Shown: positions 11,370 through 24,486 of the stretch, in pieces | Layout of the letters: each line of letters starts with the position of its first letter | How positions within the stretch are numbered: the first letter of the stretch is position 1 | Source: Dactylellina haptotyla | Taxonomy: Eukaryota > Ascomycota > Orbiliomycetes > Orbiliales > Orbiliaceae | Direction of reading: 5' to 3' | Assembly (NCBI GenBank): GCA_031310005.1 | Contig: CM062384.1 | Location: 1,488,001-1,552,000 of the forward strand | Length of the DNA stretch: 64,000 bases | The notes under the pieces: model-generated | The model's input: only the letters and a program-made list of their open reading frames with translations | Database searches by the model: none | Told to the model about the DNA's origin: nothing | Made by a program: the position numbers and the translations under genes

Positions 11370-13198
11370 CTAACTCTTGCGACGGAATCCAAACTTGGCA
11401 CCAATGCTGCCGCGGGGTTTTAACTTCCCGGCGAGTTCGCTGTCGAGGCTGTCAGAAGAACTGGTATAGTTGTACATTTGAGACGGGTAAGGGTTTCCTG
11501 AGCGGTTTCCGGAACGGGATGGTAGAGACTGAGCATTGTAAGCACCGAGTGGGGCTCGTGGAGGATAGCCCTGTTTTGGGGGAGGTACAGGAGCTGACTG
11601 TGCAGGCACTGGTGGATATTGCATTTGCGGGGTGTATGACTTCAGGGGTCGCATCGATGGTATGGAGCGTTGCTGTTGGAGTCGGGGTTGATCCCGGGTG
11701 GTTGGCACTGGCACTGGCACTTGCTTCTCATCCTTCAATTCCGGAATCGGTCCAACGTCGACACCACTGTCACGACCGGAACTCGAGTCAACCTCTTCTC
11801 CTGCGGCGCTACCATTTTCGCTTCGACGTTCGAAGAAACCTTCTACATTTTTCAGGACGATATTATCAGATGGCACCTCGCCATCTGCGCAAACTAAATC
11901 GGTGAAGCGTGCTTTCGACATCATGTTGCAGCCGGTTCTCGTCCACCACTCTCGGATAGCCTGCTCGGCTTCGGATGCCTCCTCGATTAATTCTAATCGA
12001 CGGTAGAGACGTGCTTGATGTGCTTTGGCATAAACACTAGAAGGGAGGAAGAGTGCAGCGGCATCGTGCTGCGGGAATCCGTTTTCAAAATATTCGATTG
12101 CCATCAAATCGCGATCGTGTCTGTGAAGTGGGGTGACTGTATCCTTGATCTTCGAATTCAGGTTCATTGAGGGATGTGGGTGTGTTAAAGCGCAAGCCAA
12201 GGTTTGCAATGGAATGGGATCCTGTACAATGTTAATAAAGCAATATATTAGTCAGGGTTCGATTCAAATAGCAAGGATTATCGCAGAGCCGTGAGTCGAG
12301 GATTTGCATAATTCCCGGACCAGTGGAAGATTACTTACAAACTTCTCTGGCGACACGGTCTTGTTCGTCTCGATAACATGCATCACCCACACTCCACATT
12401 CCGCTATCCGGGTACCACCCTTGGCATTCTTTAGGGCTTGAACTATTCTCCAGGCGAGACGGACCATAAGCCACATCCTGTAGATATCGAATCGAATGTC
12501 GCCAACTTTTTCAGGCATGCCAAAAGAAACCAACTCCTCTCGATCATCACGCTTCAAGAGGTCCCAGCATTTTATTAAATGTGTGACATGGTCAGGTGTG
12601 TTGAGAATCTGTTTGATGAAGTTGTTGACAGTGGGCGAGGGCAAAGTCGGAAGCAAAAAAATCAAGAGAGACTGATACGTCGGCGGGTCCTCGAAGAGGT
12701 TTCTTGAAGTAACTGTCTGCCAGTTGATGATATTCTGCAATTGGGTTTCAGAAGCAAACTATACAGAGTCATGTGTCAGCTTTCTACATGTTGGAAAGAA
12801 AGAAAAAAAGAAAGAACCAGATCGAATCTTACACTCCTGCCAGCGGTGAAGGATGGAAATGCAGTCGCTGGATTAGGGATGGGACGCCCCGCCATCTGGG
12901 GAGGCGGTCCATGTGGAGGAGATGGTCCGTGGGAGCCGTGAGATGGAGGCGACGGTCTACGGTGCTGGGAACGGGAACGAGGCGGGTGAGGGGTCAAATG
13001 GTTTGGCGGCCCTTGGCTGTGGCCAGAATAACGAGGTGATCTTGGCTTCGGGGAAACAGAAGGAGACCTGATGAGCGCCATCTGTGCCAATTCATCAGAT
13101 GGTAGTTGAAGAGGCCCGGAAGGCGCGGTGGGATACGGCCCACCGCCCATGTTTCCGCCCAACGACGTCAGCGAATTATTGAAATGAGCAGCCAACAT
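11370..13198 (-). CDS. Conserved-looking protein of unknown function, proline-rich ends
   Basis: Exons are 13198-12833, 12758-12339 and 12221-11370, all phase 0, giving 545 residues. Residues 1-122 (MLAAHFNNSLTSLGG...) are Pro/Ser/His-rich and disordered. Exon 2 and the first half of exon 3 (about 123-370) form a helical domain rich in Leu, Trp and Arg (FEDPPTYQSLLIFLLPTLP, DIRFDIYRMWLMVRLAWRI). The C-terminal 150 residues are again Pro/Gln/Ser-rich and end in a basic tail (FGFRRKS). I do not recognise the fold. The ATG at 13198 is chosen over upstream frames because the reading before it looks like leader sequence. It is transcribed away from an 11.3-kb gene-free region. No signal peptide or membrane segment. 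Confidence 0.72.
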
Positions 13199-16100
13199 TG
13201 TTGATAGTGGTGACGATAATAGCAATATGGTATACGAGTCGAATTCCTTTTTCGAACTATGTTTCCTTTTATGCAAGCCCGAGATATCGGGATGTTAAAG
13301 GGGTGAGATGTGTTGGGGAGGTTGCCCGTGTGGTATTTTCCTGAAGAGGGAAAAGGAAGGCCGTCCAGCTGGAAACGGTGACACGATAAATTATATAGGT
13401 GCGAAAGTGCAAAAATTCAAGCAGGTTCTCCTCGGACGATGCTATGCTAGTGTTCGTAATCGAAGCCTTCACAGATGCATGGTCACAGCTGAGAGTGACG
13501 GTGAAAGCGGAATAGTGTTCTGGTGAGAAGCGGCTAGCCAGGTTGGTTGTGGGCTGGTTGATATTGTTCAGGACGCTGCGTGTTGCAGGGAACCGGGCAG
13601 CCGGAAGCAGCAGAGACAATTCGTTAAACCCGAGACAGCAGACGTAGGAAGCCCGCGCGAGAGTGCTCCTACGACGTTTATTAATTAATTGATTGATTGA
13701 TTGTATTTATTGATATATTACGCTTCGTGCTGATATCAACGTTCGAGTGTATCCAGGGCTCGGAATCCGGATGCTGATAAGAGAGAGCGATTGCAATGCA
13801 ACTGGGGGGCGGAGAGAGAAGCCAACAGCGTCAGATTGAGAGGATGGGACGGGTGCTGCAACACTTTCCACGTGGGTCCCACCGACGAGAGCGAAATTAA
13901 CGGCGTTTAAAGATAAATAAGATGGGGGGAAAATAAGAAAACGCAGAGAGGAACGAGAGACCGAGCGAGATAGATGACGGGTCGAGAGAGGAGAGAGAAA
14001 AACGAGTGTCGGTGCAGATGCTGTAGGGTATCGTCCTGTTCGATATCTCAGGCCATACAGTTTTACAAGTCGCCAGTGGTATTATTTGCTTTGCTGTGCC
14101 TATGGCTGTCTGTCCTGCGTCCGTTTCTCTGGGTCTCTCCGCTGTGCGAACGGGGAAGGTCTGAAAAGATCCAGGAAAGAAGAAAAGGATTTCGTCGGAA
14201 TATAAATTATTATTTGTTTGAATTGGCGCGGACAAGAAAAGAAAGCAAAGCTCACATCCATCCATCCCCCAGGCGGCGAGGAAAGCGGTCCCAAATATAA
14301 AACAAATCCCCAATAATGCAATGATACGCCCGGGCGTCTTTTTGTCCCCTCTCTCCGTCTTTCTCTCCAGCAACTTAGCACTTTGGGGGTCGCCCTCTTG
14401 GTGTTTTTTTGCTTTTGAAATTTAGCGTGGTTTTGGTTGCTTTGCCATCCTCAAGACAATTCTCGCTTCAGCCAATGGCCCCGATCGAAATTTCGCCCAA
14501 GCACTCCAGGCACGAAAACCCCTTGCAAATCGAAAACTAGCAATCGGGCTGAAATCGGGCCCCGGGATGGCTTCCACGTACTCGATCTGCTGGTTTTGTT
14601 TCCAAGTCTAGCTCTACCTACGGATATTCTATACTATTGTAAACTCTGTTCTTAAGAACCCTTCGATCGATCACGATCTTTTTTCCCCTTCAATTAGTTT
14701 TGTTTTGTTTCAATTTTTGGTAGTGCTGCTCGATCACGGTAGCTTTGACCTTCAGTAGCATCATGAAACCGACGGTCCGCCACCACGGATACGGATTCTT
14801 CATACACTTGAAAGAAAAAAGGCTCCCTATCTCCCCCGCATATGTACGTACGCAACATGTTCTAGCTCGCAGGGCAACCTGCATTTCATAATGGAGACAT
14901 ATTTAGATGTCAATCGTAATAGTACATAATTAAGAGGTATCACGCCCAAGTTTTGTTTTATAGTTAGGCCAAGACATTATTGCCTGGGAAGCAGATCGCG
15001 ATCCACACCCCGGTTACCTTCCCAGGGTGGACACTTTTTCGGAGTTAGCTTTGAGTCTTTAACCTGGTAGATATCCCATTCTATCGGTGCCGATTTCAAT
15101 TGAACGAAGCTAAAAAATAAAATAGAAAAGGGCCGACTTTGATGTTCAAAAAAGGGTGACGGGAGCCATCTGGTGTGGGACTGAACAATGTCACTGATAA
15201 GGGGTGGGTTTGCAGGGGAATATTGAGAAAAAGGATAGAGCTGCCGGCGTTAGCAGAGAAAGTAAAATTTGCTATGCACTTTGTGTTTCGACTTGTCGTG
15301 TCTCGCCGCATCTGGGCCAGGCCCTACGACACCTCCAAAGGACGCTTTGGTGCTTGCCGCGCGACGTCCGGCGCTCCTCTATCACGAAATTGGAAACCAC
15401 GAAGATCGGGAATTGTTATAGGCGAATCAAGGGAGCAACCCCCAGGCATCATCGTGAAGCCCCGGTTGGTTGACTATCCGATCGTCCATGGGTTGGAGCG
15501 ACTCGAAATCCTAGCTTTGAGACAGACTGGATCGATGGTCGTCGGAACTCAACAGGCAGGAAGAACCTTAAACCATATTTAAATGCGTATATGAAAGATG
15601 CTAGAAAAGTTCCTAGGGAAACCTGATCCTAGAGATCGTGTGTTCCCCGAGCGATTCCTGAGCAGGGAGCAGACCGGTTAGCCGAATGTTGCCCTCTACA
15701 ATTAGTTCGGGGTCCTAAACGAAATACGAACGCAAAGGAAGCAATATCGTCTGTGTCGTTTACAAGTCGTCGTGCAGAGAGAGGTTGGCAAAAGATCCCA
15801 TTTGCACTCGGGTTTCTCGGATGGTTACTGGATAGACCGGGACCCCTGACGAATCCAATCAGCACAGGCCAATGCGAGGTCGTGGCCTGATATCATTTCA
15901 TTCATTCACCGTGGAACGGCTGTCAAACCTTGTTTCGTTTAGCTGCTCTTAAGAATGGTCCTTCGTGCGCAGGCACACAACCTAAGGTCCTTGGTGGATA
16001 CAACAATTCCTCCAGCGAATCCTAGCACCCATCGGTCGACGTTTTGTTGTGCAACATGATGCAGGACCTCCTTCAGCTGCATTTACGAACGTGAACGTGC

Positions 16101-19100
16101 CTCCAACCGAGGCGGCCGTTGTACATGATCAGGCAAAAATAAAAATAAAACCTGCGAGGGGCGCTCCACATACAAATGATACTAGTTGGTAGTAATAACA
16201 ATAACGTAAAACCAAGGACGCGGGACAAACCGTCACAGACACAACATAGTTGGCCCACATCATGCATTCTTTCGCGGAAGTTGTAATTCCGACCTGGCTG
16301 TAAGATTGATCGACGCGACGCCCACTCTCTCTCTTCTTCTGCTCGTCGTCAAGGTTGCCAATTTCCACCGGCCGCCTGGGCCATGTGCTCATGATCAAGA
16401 TATGTCCCCGCCGAAGCTGCTGGGAAAGGGCCCGGACCTATGAGACCCTTTTTTCGTCCCAACAATGCACGGTATACGCGAGAGGGTGACCAGGGTGACC
16501 AGCTTTAGCTCAGGTTCAATTTCTCTTAATCTCGCCAATACCAAAAACTCCGGACAAGCTTCTTCGCTGTGGCCTTCGGCATCTAATGTTCTTCTTTTGA
16601 ATATTTAAATTTCATCCCGCTGATTATCGGAAAAGAGGAGATTCACAGCAAGCTAGTTACTCAAATGGGGCGTCTTGCCGGCCCGCTGTAGACCTTCCGT
16701 CGACACGTCCACCACATTTTGCAAATTCAAGACAATATGGCAACCACCAAGACTAGAAACTTATGCGACGCTATGGTTTTTTTTACTTCCCGGCTTTTTT
16801 CTCTTTAGCGTTGATTGTCGCTAAAGCTACCATCGCCACCGCATTTTTCTTCTTTGACTTTGGTTAACTTCTCGTCGCATTTTGTGTGAATTTTTAGAAA
16901 ACTTTTGTGACGTGGCGCGCTGGGGTGCTGACGAGAACGCGATTTGCTTGGTAATTCATAGGTCAAAACCGGGCTATCAATCGAAATGGGCAATGGGGCT
17001 CGGACCGGCACTGGGAAGCGGCTCATGCAGAAAAGAGAAAGTCCGGGGATGGCATGGCATCTCTTCGCCTGTTTCTTGGCTGACCCCTCAATCTGATCAA
17101 TGCGATTCGCTGCAATCAGTGCAGATTCGATATGAAAATCTTAAGAGCGTGGCGATATAGGTAGACCTCTCTCGTTTCGATCAGCGAGCGCTGTGGTTGG
17201 AAGCCTGCACGAAAGCCTATTTCTTGATTCAGAGCGCATGTTCTGCTTGGTGGATATGGTCATATCAAAGATAAAAAAAGGCTGGCTGCAGTTGAAAGGG
17301 ATGGTCACGATTCGATCTAGTGATTTTGGCCGCCACCACGCGCCCGTTCCAGTTACTCGCATGCGACGAGATAATCAGTGGAGCCGCCGGCGCTGGTGGA
17401 GATATCACAGTAATAGTCCCGGGAATGAGTGGAAACGCCCGTCGCCCAACAACCGTTTCCGTCGATATTCCCTTTCGCGAACATACTGGCCACCCATTAT
17501 TATTATTATAGCACACACCGACTATCTCTCTATTCTTAGCGACGGTAGTTGTGCAATAATGTCTTATAATCCTGCCTTCTAATGCAGTCCCGTTGTGGGG
17601 TGAGCTTAACCTGTACAGAAGACGTCTGTCCGTAAATAAAGCGTTCGGTCGCGGGTTGTACATGACGTTAGGCAAAAGACGCACCGACCACAGCTAAGTG
17701 AGACAATCAACTTCGGTGTATAAACTGCGCAACACCGACGCACCGGAACGACAATGATGCGAAAATTCCGACGCGGATCGTTAAAATCAATACCAAAGAG
17801 AGCCGTTACTCCATTTTCTCAAAAATGGGCATTTTTTTGCAAATCTGCCAGTCTGTTCTAAACAAATCTCAGATCCCGCCACTGCGCAGGTATACGGCTG
17901 TCCTGGGCGTTTCGGGCAAGCATACGTATCTTTTGTCCCGGGTCAAGAAGCTATTAACTTGTCTGCAAATAAAATAAAATACGGCAAGGCGTCAAAGAAA
18001 GTATATTTACCTGTATATGCAGTGGAAATCGTAGCAATTGTGCCCAGAGGCTACGCCGCACAGCCCAGGATAGTCATCCCCAGTGAAACTTGAACCATAA
18101 TTAGTGTTGGATTTTGCATCTTCGATTCCGAACTTTCGCGGACCGTGGGGGCTACGGCGCAGCACAGCTCTATCTTTTCCTTGCGGTCAAATGTGCCCAA
18201 ATGCACAAAATAGGATCGCAGAAGGACCAATGCACGAAAAATTACCACTGCGGCGTATGTCCGTTTCCTATATCGTTCTAGTTCTAGACGGTTCGACGGG
18301 AAAAGCGGCGCGTGCGGCTGATGATCATATGCATATGTGGAGCTAAAGTCAAATGCTGCTTGAGGTTATGTACAAGTGTGTCGGGGTATTCTTAGTCAAA
18401 GTTCCAAAGAATTGAGTTAGAAGAACAAGAAGCATTGCACCTACCTAGCCTGAGATCCCTTGTATTATCTTGTTCGCTAATTTGCGGTACGCCGTAGAGG
18501 AAGGGAAGGCCGCTGATGACAGTCTTCATCTTGAATTGATCAACGATTAAGTTGGGTATCGGCAATGGCAAAGGAAATAGCACATACATCCTAGGATCGA
18601 CGGGGTAAGCCCTTTTATGGTATACAATACCAGGGGATGAAGCTGATTACAAATTTATTGCTGTGCAGCTGTGAGTATGTGGCTTTGTCTTATCCATGGT
18701 ACCGTCAAGCGTCGAAACTGTATGCAGAGTTTTATATCAAAGGTGCAGAATTCACAATTGCACAATTTTGTCGACTTTGTGTAGTGGCTGCCTGGAGCGT
18801 CTATACCACAGGCGGAGTATCAGCCTGCTTTAAAAATAAAATCTGAACGAGACTGGTGGTAAAGTCGATGATCGGACAACTTCCACGCGGGGACCTCAAA
18901 TCAACAGTTTATTTCTCCTATGATCAACATTATAATTCTCCAGCAATATAGGGTGGCTTGCATCTTGGTAGCCGAGGTGGCTCGCGCTCTGCAGTAACAG
19001 ATCGCAGGACAGGTTGATCAATAGTCGCTAATATGTGTACTAATAAGCCTTTCGAAATCGGATTTTAATCTCTGCTTAAACATTTGGTATTCGTAAAAGA

Positions 19101-22100
19101 TCATTACCGATCGATCTGTAGCACCGGGTGCATGCTGCACGAGAAATGAACAAAAGACCGCAAATATGCATATTGCTCCGAAGCTATGGTCACCATGGTG
19201 TCCTTGATCCCAGTGCGCATATCATTTTCAGAGTTCTTGACCCGGGAAACTCCCGGTGGGAAAATAAAGAACGAACATGGTCTCGAAGGGGTCCAGATCT
19301 TCGTCCTCAAAATATATATTGCAGAACGCATGAGTAGAATTGCTATAAATTGAGCAGACGTGTTGGCTATTCACTTTAGTATACGTACCATGAAAGCCTG
19401 GGATACCCTGTACTTCTCCAGGACCCTTAATGAATGTAAAGAATTGTATCTTCGAACAAAATCGGAAGCATGTTTCTGGTAATATTATTTTCGAAAGCTT
19501 CAATGTGGCCCAACTCGCGATTGCGCCTAATGGCTGCACTCTACGTTACCAGTCAACTGGAATTTTGTCAAAAATTCTTTTATAACGAACAACGGTAGTC
19601 CATGTACGGCAAATCTCACAGATTTAATAAATATATATTCACACGATACTTCCAAGCGATTGAGTAATTTAGCCTTAATACAGTTAGATTATATCGATTA
19701 TCTAAACATCGAACCCAATCAAGAATTTGGCCTACAAATCTGGGAAAACTGTATCAAGAAATGTCTTATAATTGCTCGGTGTGTTTTCCAGAATTGCATT
19801 ATTGGGGAAAAGCATGCCGTTCGAATACGAGAAATGTTTAATCTTAATTTTTGGTTGAGATTTACTATCACACTTACAAATCCCTTGTGCCACCGTGCCA
19901 GATATTTTCTCGCGCAGTACTCGAATAGCAGGATATCCAATGAATCAATATGACACATTGATAAAGAAAAAGGGGTAAAGGGCGGACAAATTGTGCGGGG
20001 GAAGAGAGAGAGGGGCAAGGAAAACGTTCCGTAGACGGGATGAAATAAAACTATATCGGAAAACCTTCTGCGGGTGCCGTGCGCACATACAAACACATGA
20101 TGGCAGTGGACGCAAACTTCACTGCAGGACCCGCACTGTCAATGGCAAACAATAAAGAAAGGAAAGAGAAGGCTTGCTTTCCCTAACGAATGACGCGAAA
20201 GAAACCCAACAGGACGGCAGAAACGAAGCTAGCGAGAAAAACGTGGGAAAAGAAAGATTTGAAAGGTGGAAAAAGGTGGAAGGGATGGATGTCTTGCCCC
20301 TTTCCGGCTGGTGAATTGAGCCTGGGTTCTGTGTTCCTGAACCCATCCCTCGGACCCGCATTGGCTACGTGGTTTTCCCTGGGGGGGGGGTTTACATCTG
20401 CGTGACTTTAGGAGGCAAGAAAAGACAAGGTGCAATCCAAGGGGGAAGATATTTATCAAGCAGACAGGTTTTTGTTTCCTGTGTAACGGAATGCAAAATT
20501 TGCTTATCTGACAATGTGCTGGTAAGCAAATTTTGAAAATGCTGCTATTGTGTTTCACTGTGGAATGAGGGGCAGCATTCCCCTTATCAAAAAAGGTAGA
20601 AAAGTAAATCAAAAATAAACCTAAAATAAAATAGAGGATTACTGGCCTTCGAAGATTCCTTATGGACTTCTCCCGCGCCCATGGCGTCGACGCAGCGCTT
20701 GGCGGAGAGGCTTCCCAGTATGAAACAGCTGGTCCTTGTAAGAGACTATGTAGGAACAAGAGTACAATCTCTCTGCATATGCATATCGCCCATGTTCACA
20801 TCTTTTGTTTCTATCGCGGAGAGCAGGCATACGGCAGTTCAGCTGACAACTCGACAAGCACTCGTCGACATGGGTACGGACTGGAGTCACGGACCCTCAA
20901 TTCTCCGCAAATTTTATAATTCTTTTCGAAAAGAAAAAAGGGAACACCACCACATATCGTCAGAAAACTTCTACTGTGACTCTTGCGTAACCTTTTGAAT
21001 GAGAGTGGACAATTGTGGGGAGGACTGGAGCTCTCTCTTCTCCTCCACATTAGAGGAAAGGGCGATCCCGAGCGCAGTCAGGGCGTAATAAATGCGAATT
21101 GGGCGCGCGGCTTGGATAAAAGCAGCTGTGATTTTCTGGATCCTCTAAAACGGACCCTACGAGTAGTTTGAGTCTATCAAACGTGATGGCTTCGCCAATA
21201 TTGTGTGCGTTCCATGTTTCGTGTGTATGCATGCATGTCATTCAGTTTCTTTATCTTTCTCTTGCATTTTGCCGTCACGGGAGTGGAAAGTAAAATAAAA
21301 AAGGTTTTGTATGTTGCAATATATACAGGGCGGAAGGAGGGAGAAATCCCAAGAGACGAAAAAGATGGGGGATGGAGGATCAGTGCGACTCGGACCTCGT
21401 CGAATGGGATCACAGCGCACTCGCTCGCTCGTATGGAGAAATGCAGGCGCATGGCCCGGTTAACTTAGATCCACAACGAAAGGGCAGATGTATAACATAA
21501 ACACGAGACTTTGGATGATGAAAAAGCCCAAAGTTAAATAACTGAAAAGAAAGAGAGTGGCGATATTTTGCGCATGGGATCGATGAAAAGATCCGTAGGG
21601 GGTCACTGTGTAATATCCATAATATACGAGGTGCCCTGGGTGTGGAGGCAGACGAAGTGGAGGGCTGCGAGAGACAAGCTAATCTTGGGCAATCCACATA
21701 TATATTTTAGTGGACCCTTATATTTTTTATTATATTATATGCGTCTCTGTCCCTAATGTATTCACTTCCCCATAATCTACACAGTAAGATATCTTACCAT
21801 CGTTTGAGGATACAGCTTGACGTTTTGGATCTTGCGTCCATCCTCCTTTCTCCATCCATCTTGATTACGAGTCAGCAGATTATCCAATTGTTCGAACGAT
21901 CTTTAGCTTTAAGGGAGATTTCGAAAGGGGATCCTGACTAACGGGATTTCCGGACTTGCTCGTAAGGCTGGAGCTTCGCACAAGACAGCACTAATCGGGC
22001 TTGGGGTTGTTGTTCGGCCGTAGATAGCTTGGCGGGTTAGAATTTACAGCAAACGGATTCGAACTAGCCACCGAGGAAAGGAGGAGAGCAGAAGAAAAAG

Positions 22101-22864
22101 GAAAAGGAAAATCCCAAGTCACAAGATCTTAAGAGTAGGGAAACAAAAAGAAGGAAAGAAAGGAAAAGAAAGAAGAGAAGGCGGGTAACAGGTCCTGGAT
22201 ACCCAGGGTTCAATTGTCGTCAACCAGGCCAATTCCAGAGCGAGCCGGTCGCATTGCTTACGGCTAGTTATTTTATCTTAATTCTCAGCTGCCAGCCCGG
22301 TCGTTATAATTGAGAAACATTGGCATCATCAATCATATCTCTGGTTCGGACCACTCTCAATCGAACATTCCATCTCAGGTCCTGGGCTGGCGCTAACGTT
22401 GGATGGGGCATCTCCGCCACGATTCGCCTGCAAAGACTTCTGACAAGAGACATCGCCAGCTGCGATTGGCTGCGGCGCTCGCCCATTGTTTGGTAGCTTG
22501 CGGTTACTGGAAGGAGAACCCGCAGCCTACAAAGTCAGTGACGCCCGCCAGCCTTAGGAAGACGGCTTCGGATTAGGAGAGAAGAAGACACTGCTTGGCT
22601 GTTATTATAATTTAAAAAGACAAAAAGTCCCTTTGGAGACGAAGAGGAGGAGAAGGAGTGGAAACATCCCGGCGCACGAGGGATCGAGAATCGAATCTTA
22701 TACAGAATATATCCCTTTTCATTCCACAGCTCTCTCTCTCTCTCCACCCCTTCTGTAGCACCGTCGGATTCGGACTTGGATTCAGGGTCGAGCAGGACAA
22801 TCGCCAGCTGGATTAGGGATTACGATAGTACATACCAGACTATAACTCTCCCTATATTATATAC

Positions 22865-24486
22865 ATGGTAAGCTTCCCCTCCACCTTGTCAGTCCTCTCC
22901 TCCTCCTCCACCTCCTCTGCCCACCCCAGCTCGCTCGCTCGTTCCTTCTCTTTCGCTCGCTACCCTCTCGCTCGAGCCCTCTCCCCAGCAGCTCCCCACA
23001 GCCAGCCCCAACCAATCCCACATTCGCCCTTGCCCGTTTACCATTCTCTTACGGCTGTAATTAAGTGTGCTATTCCTCAGACTCGATTGTGACAGGTCAC
23101 TCGTTCGCGAAAAGACAAAAGCCGGGCACTCCCACGTTTTTTCATTTACTATTTTCAGCAAATCGGGCAAAAGATCTTACATATCCTCGAGTATCTCCAA
23201 AGTACCTATCTGTCGACAAGGAATAGAATATATCGAGATGGCCGGTCTCCGTTACTAATTTAAATGTGCCTCGCCTTCTCCCTCGACCTGCTTGCCGGTC
23301 CGACCCTCTTCAACAGTTGTATGCACCCTCGTCCGACAGCGGTTCTGACTGGTTCTTCGACTTGATACTGCAGCTCCATTCGTTTCACAGGGGTTGTTAT
23401 CGCCAGACTATCAACTTCTCCGTTCAGAACTGGCGGTTTTCACTTTCCTCCCATTTGGTCGATTCCGCTCCCCGGAAGGCACAGAACTCGTGTTCTTTGG
23501 ATCACCCAGATACTCCAGCACTTCAGTACCTGCATACTTTTATATATTTTTACTCATTCATCGGCCGGCGGTTGAAACGGGTCCGACTGCGTCCGAACCA
23601 TCGTCCTTTCCGACTTGCGCTGCGTGCTCCGCTGCCACCGGCGGATCTCAACCCAATCAACCCAATCCACCCAACTTGACCACACAGCGCGTTGCCCATC
23701 GCCAGCCCGCAGCCAGGGGCTAAAGCTGGACCCTTCTCGACCCTCCCCTCACTCTCTCTTCCTCTCTCTCCCGGTGCTCAGGGCGTGTTGGAACTTGAGA
23801 TTGTGTCTTTTATTTTTTATTTCTATTTCTAGCTTCCTGATTTTTTCTAATAACCATTACCGTATTTTTTCCCTTCGGTGGCCTATTTTTTATTTATTTT
23901 TTTATTGTGTCTCGCACGTTTGGACCAGGAGACGAGGAAGGAAAGGGACCCCAGTTAAAACACGCAGTGCTGGGCACCTCCACCAGGAACCTCCATTTTA
24001 TCCTGCTGCTGCGTCCTGCAAGCAGAAATAAGGGATTCCGACATAGCCATTGCCTTGGGACCAGCATCAAGCATCGGACTCCCGCAGCTCCGAGGGATCT
24101 CCACAATCGAACGCTACAGGCGAGAGATCGCAGGTGGACAGCCAGAACAGGAAGAAGGGATACCGCGGATAAAAAATATCATAGTCGAAACGCAGGGGCG
24201 GCGGATTCAGCAAGAAGCATTCAGACGAACGGACAAACGAACGGACGGACGAACGAACACTCGAACGAGCACTCGAACGAGACCCACGCACAGAACCCCC
24301 CGAAAGAAAAGAAAAGAAAAAATAAAACAACCGCATCCTGTTTGGCTATAACAGGCAAAAAAGGGTAGGGAAGAAGTGGAATTTTAGGCCAAACGACAAT
24401 CGACTAGGCCTCGTTTGGGAGCAATCGTTCCTCGCAGCTGGGTTTGGAAAGTATATATTGGAGCTGCAAGGCCCAGATCCGCCAAA
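22865..24486 (+). promoter_or_regulatory. Pyrimidine-rich probable promoter and leader of the 24487 gene
   Basis: Over this 1.6 kb the plus strand carries long CT- and CCT-rich tracts (22880-22990, 23740-23790), a T-rich stretch (23810-23910) and, just before the gene, an ACGAACGG-like tandem run (24224-24281). Several upstream ATG frames exist. This is typical of a long fungal 5' leader, but a transcription start cannot be fixed from sequence. Confidence 0.3.
24224..24281 (+). repeat. Imperfect ACGA/ACGG tandem repeat
   Basis: Repeated 4-base steps (ACGA, ACGG, ACAA) followed by two copies of CACTCGAACGAG. It lies about 210 bases upstream of the ATG at 24487, in the presumed leader. Confidence 0.5.

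Larger units (their letters stand above)
13199..24486. other. Gene desert of 11.3 kb between divergent genes
   Basis: I found no open frame with a recognisable domain, a credible exon series, or RNA gene signatures on either strand. The longest frames (about 13897-14373, 15175-15582, 17265-17684, 20229-20759) look like chance frames: composition is not protein-like and neighbouring frames are equally open. The segment has purine runs (about 22080-22190), CT-rich runs (about 22720-23010 and 23700-23900) and scattered simple repeats. Both flanking genes start from it, so it should include their promoters and leaders. Long non-coding RNA, a very long spliced 5' leader for the 24487 gene, or old decayed repeats are all possible. 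Confidence 0.5.

Noticed and set aside
15175-15582. 135-codon open frame inside the gene desert
   Set aside because: No domain, odd composition, overlapping open frames on the same strand, and no splice or promoter context.
20229-20759. 176-codon minus-strand frame inside the gene desert
   Set aside because: A mix of hydrophobic and low-complexity residues with no family pattern; likely chance.
22050-22075. Minus-strand GTTCGAATCC, a near-perfect B-box word
   Set aside because: The T stem does not form and no tRNA cloverleaf could be built around it.
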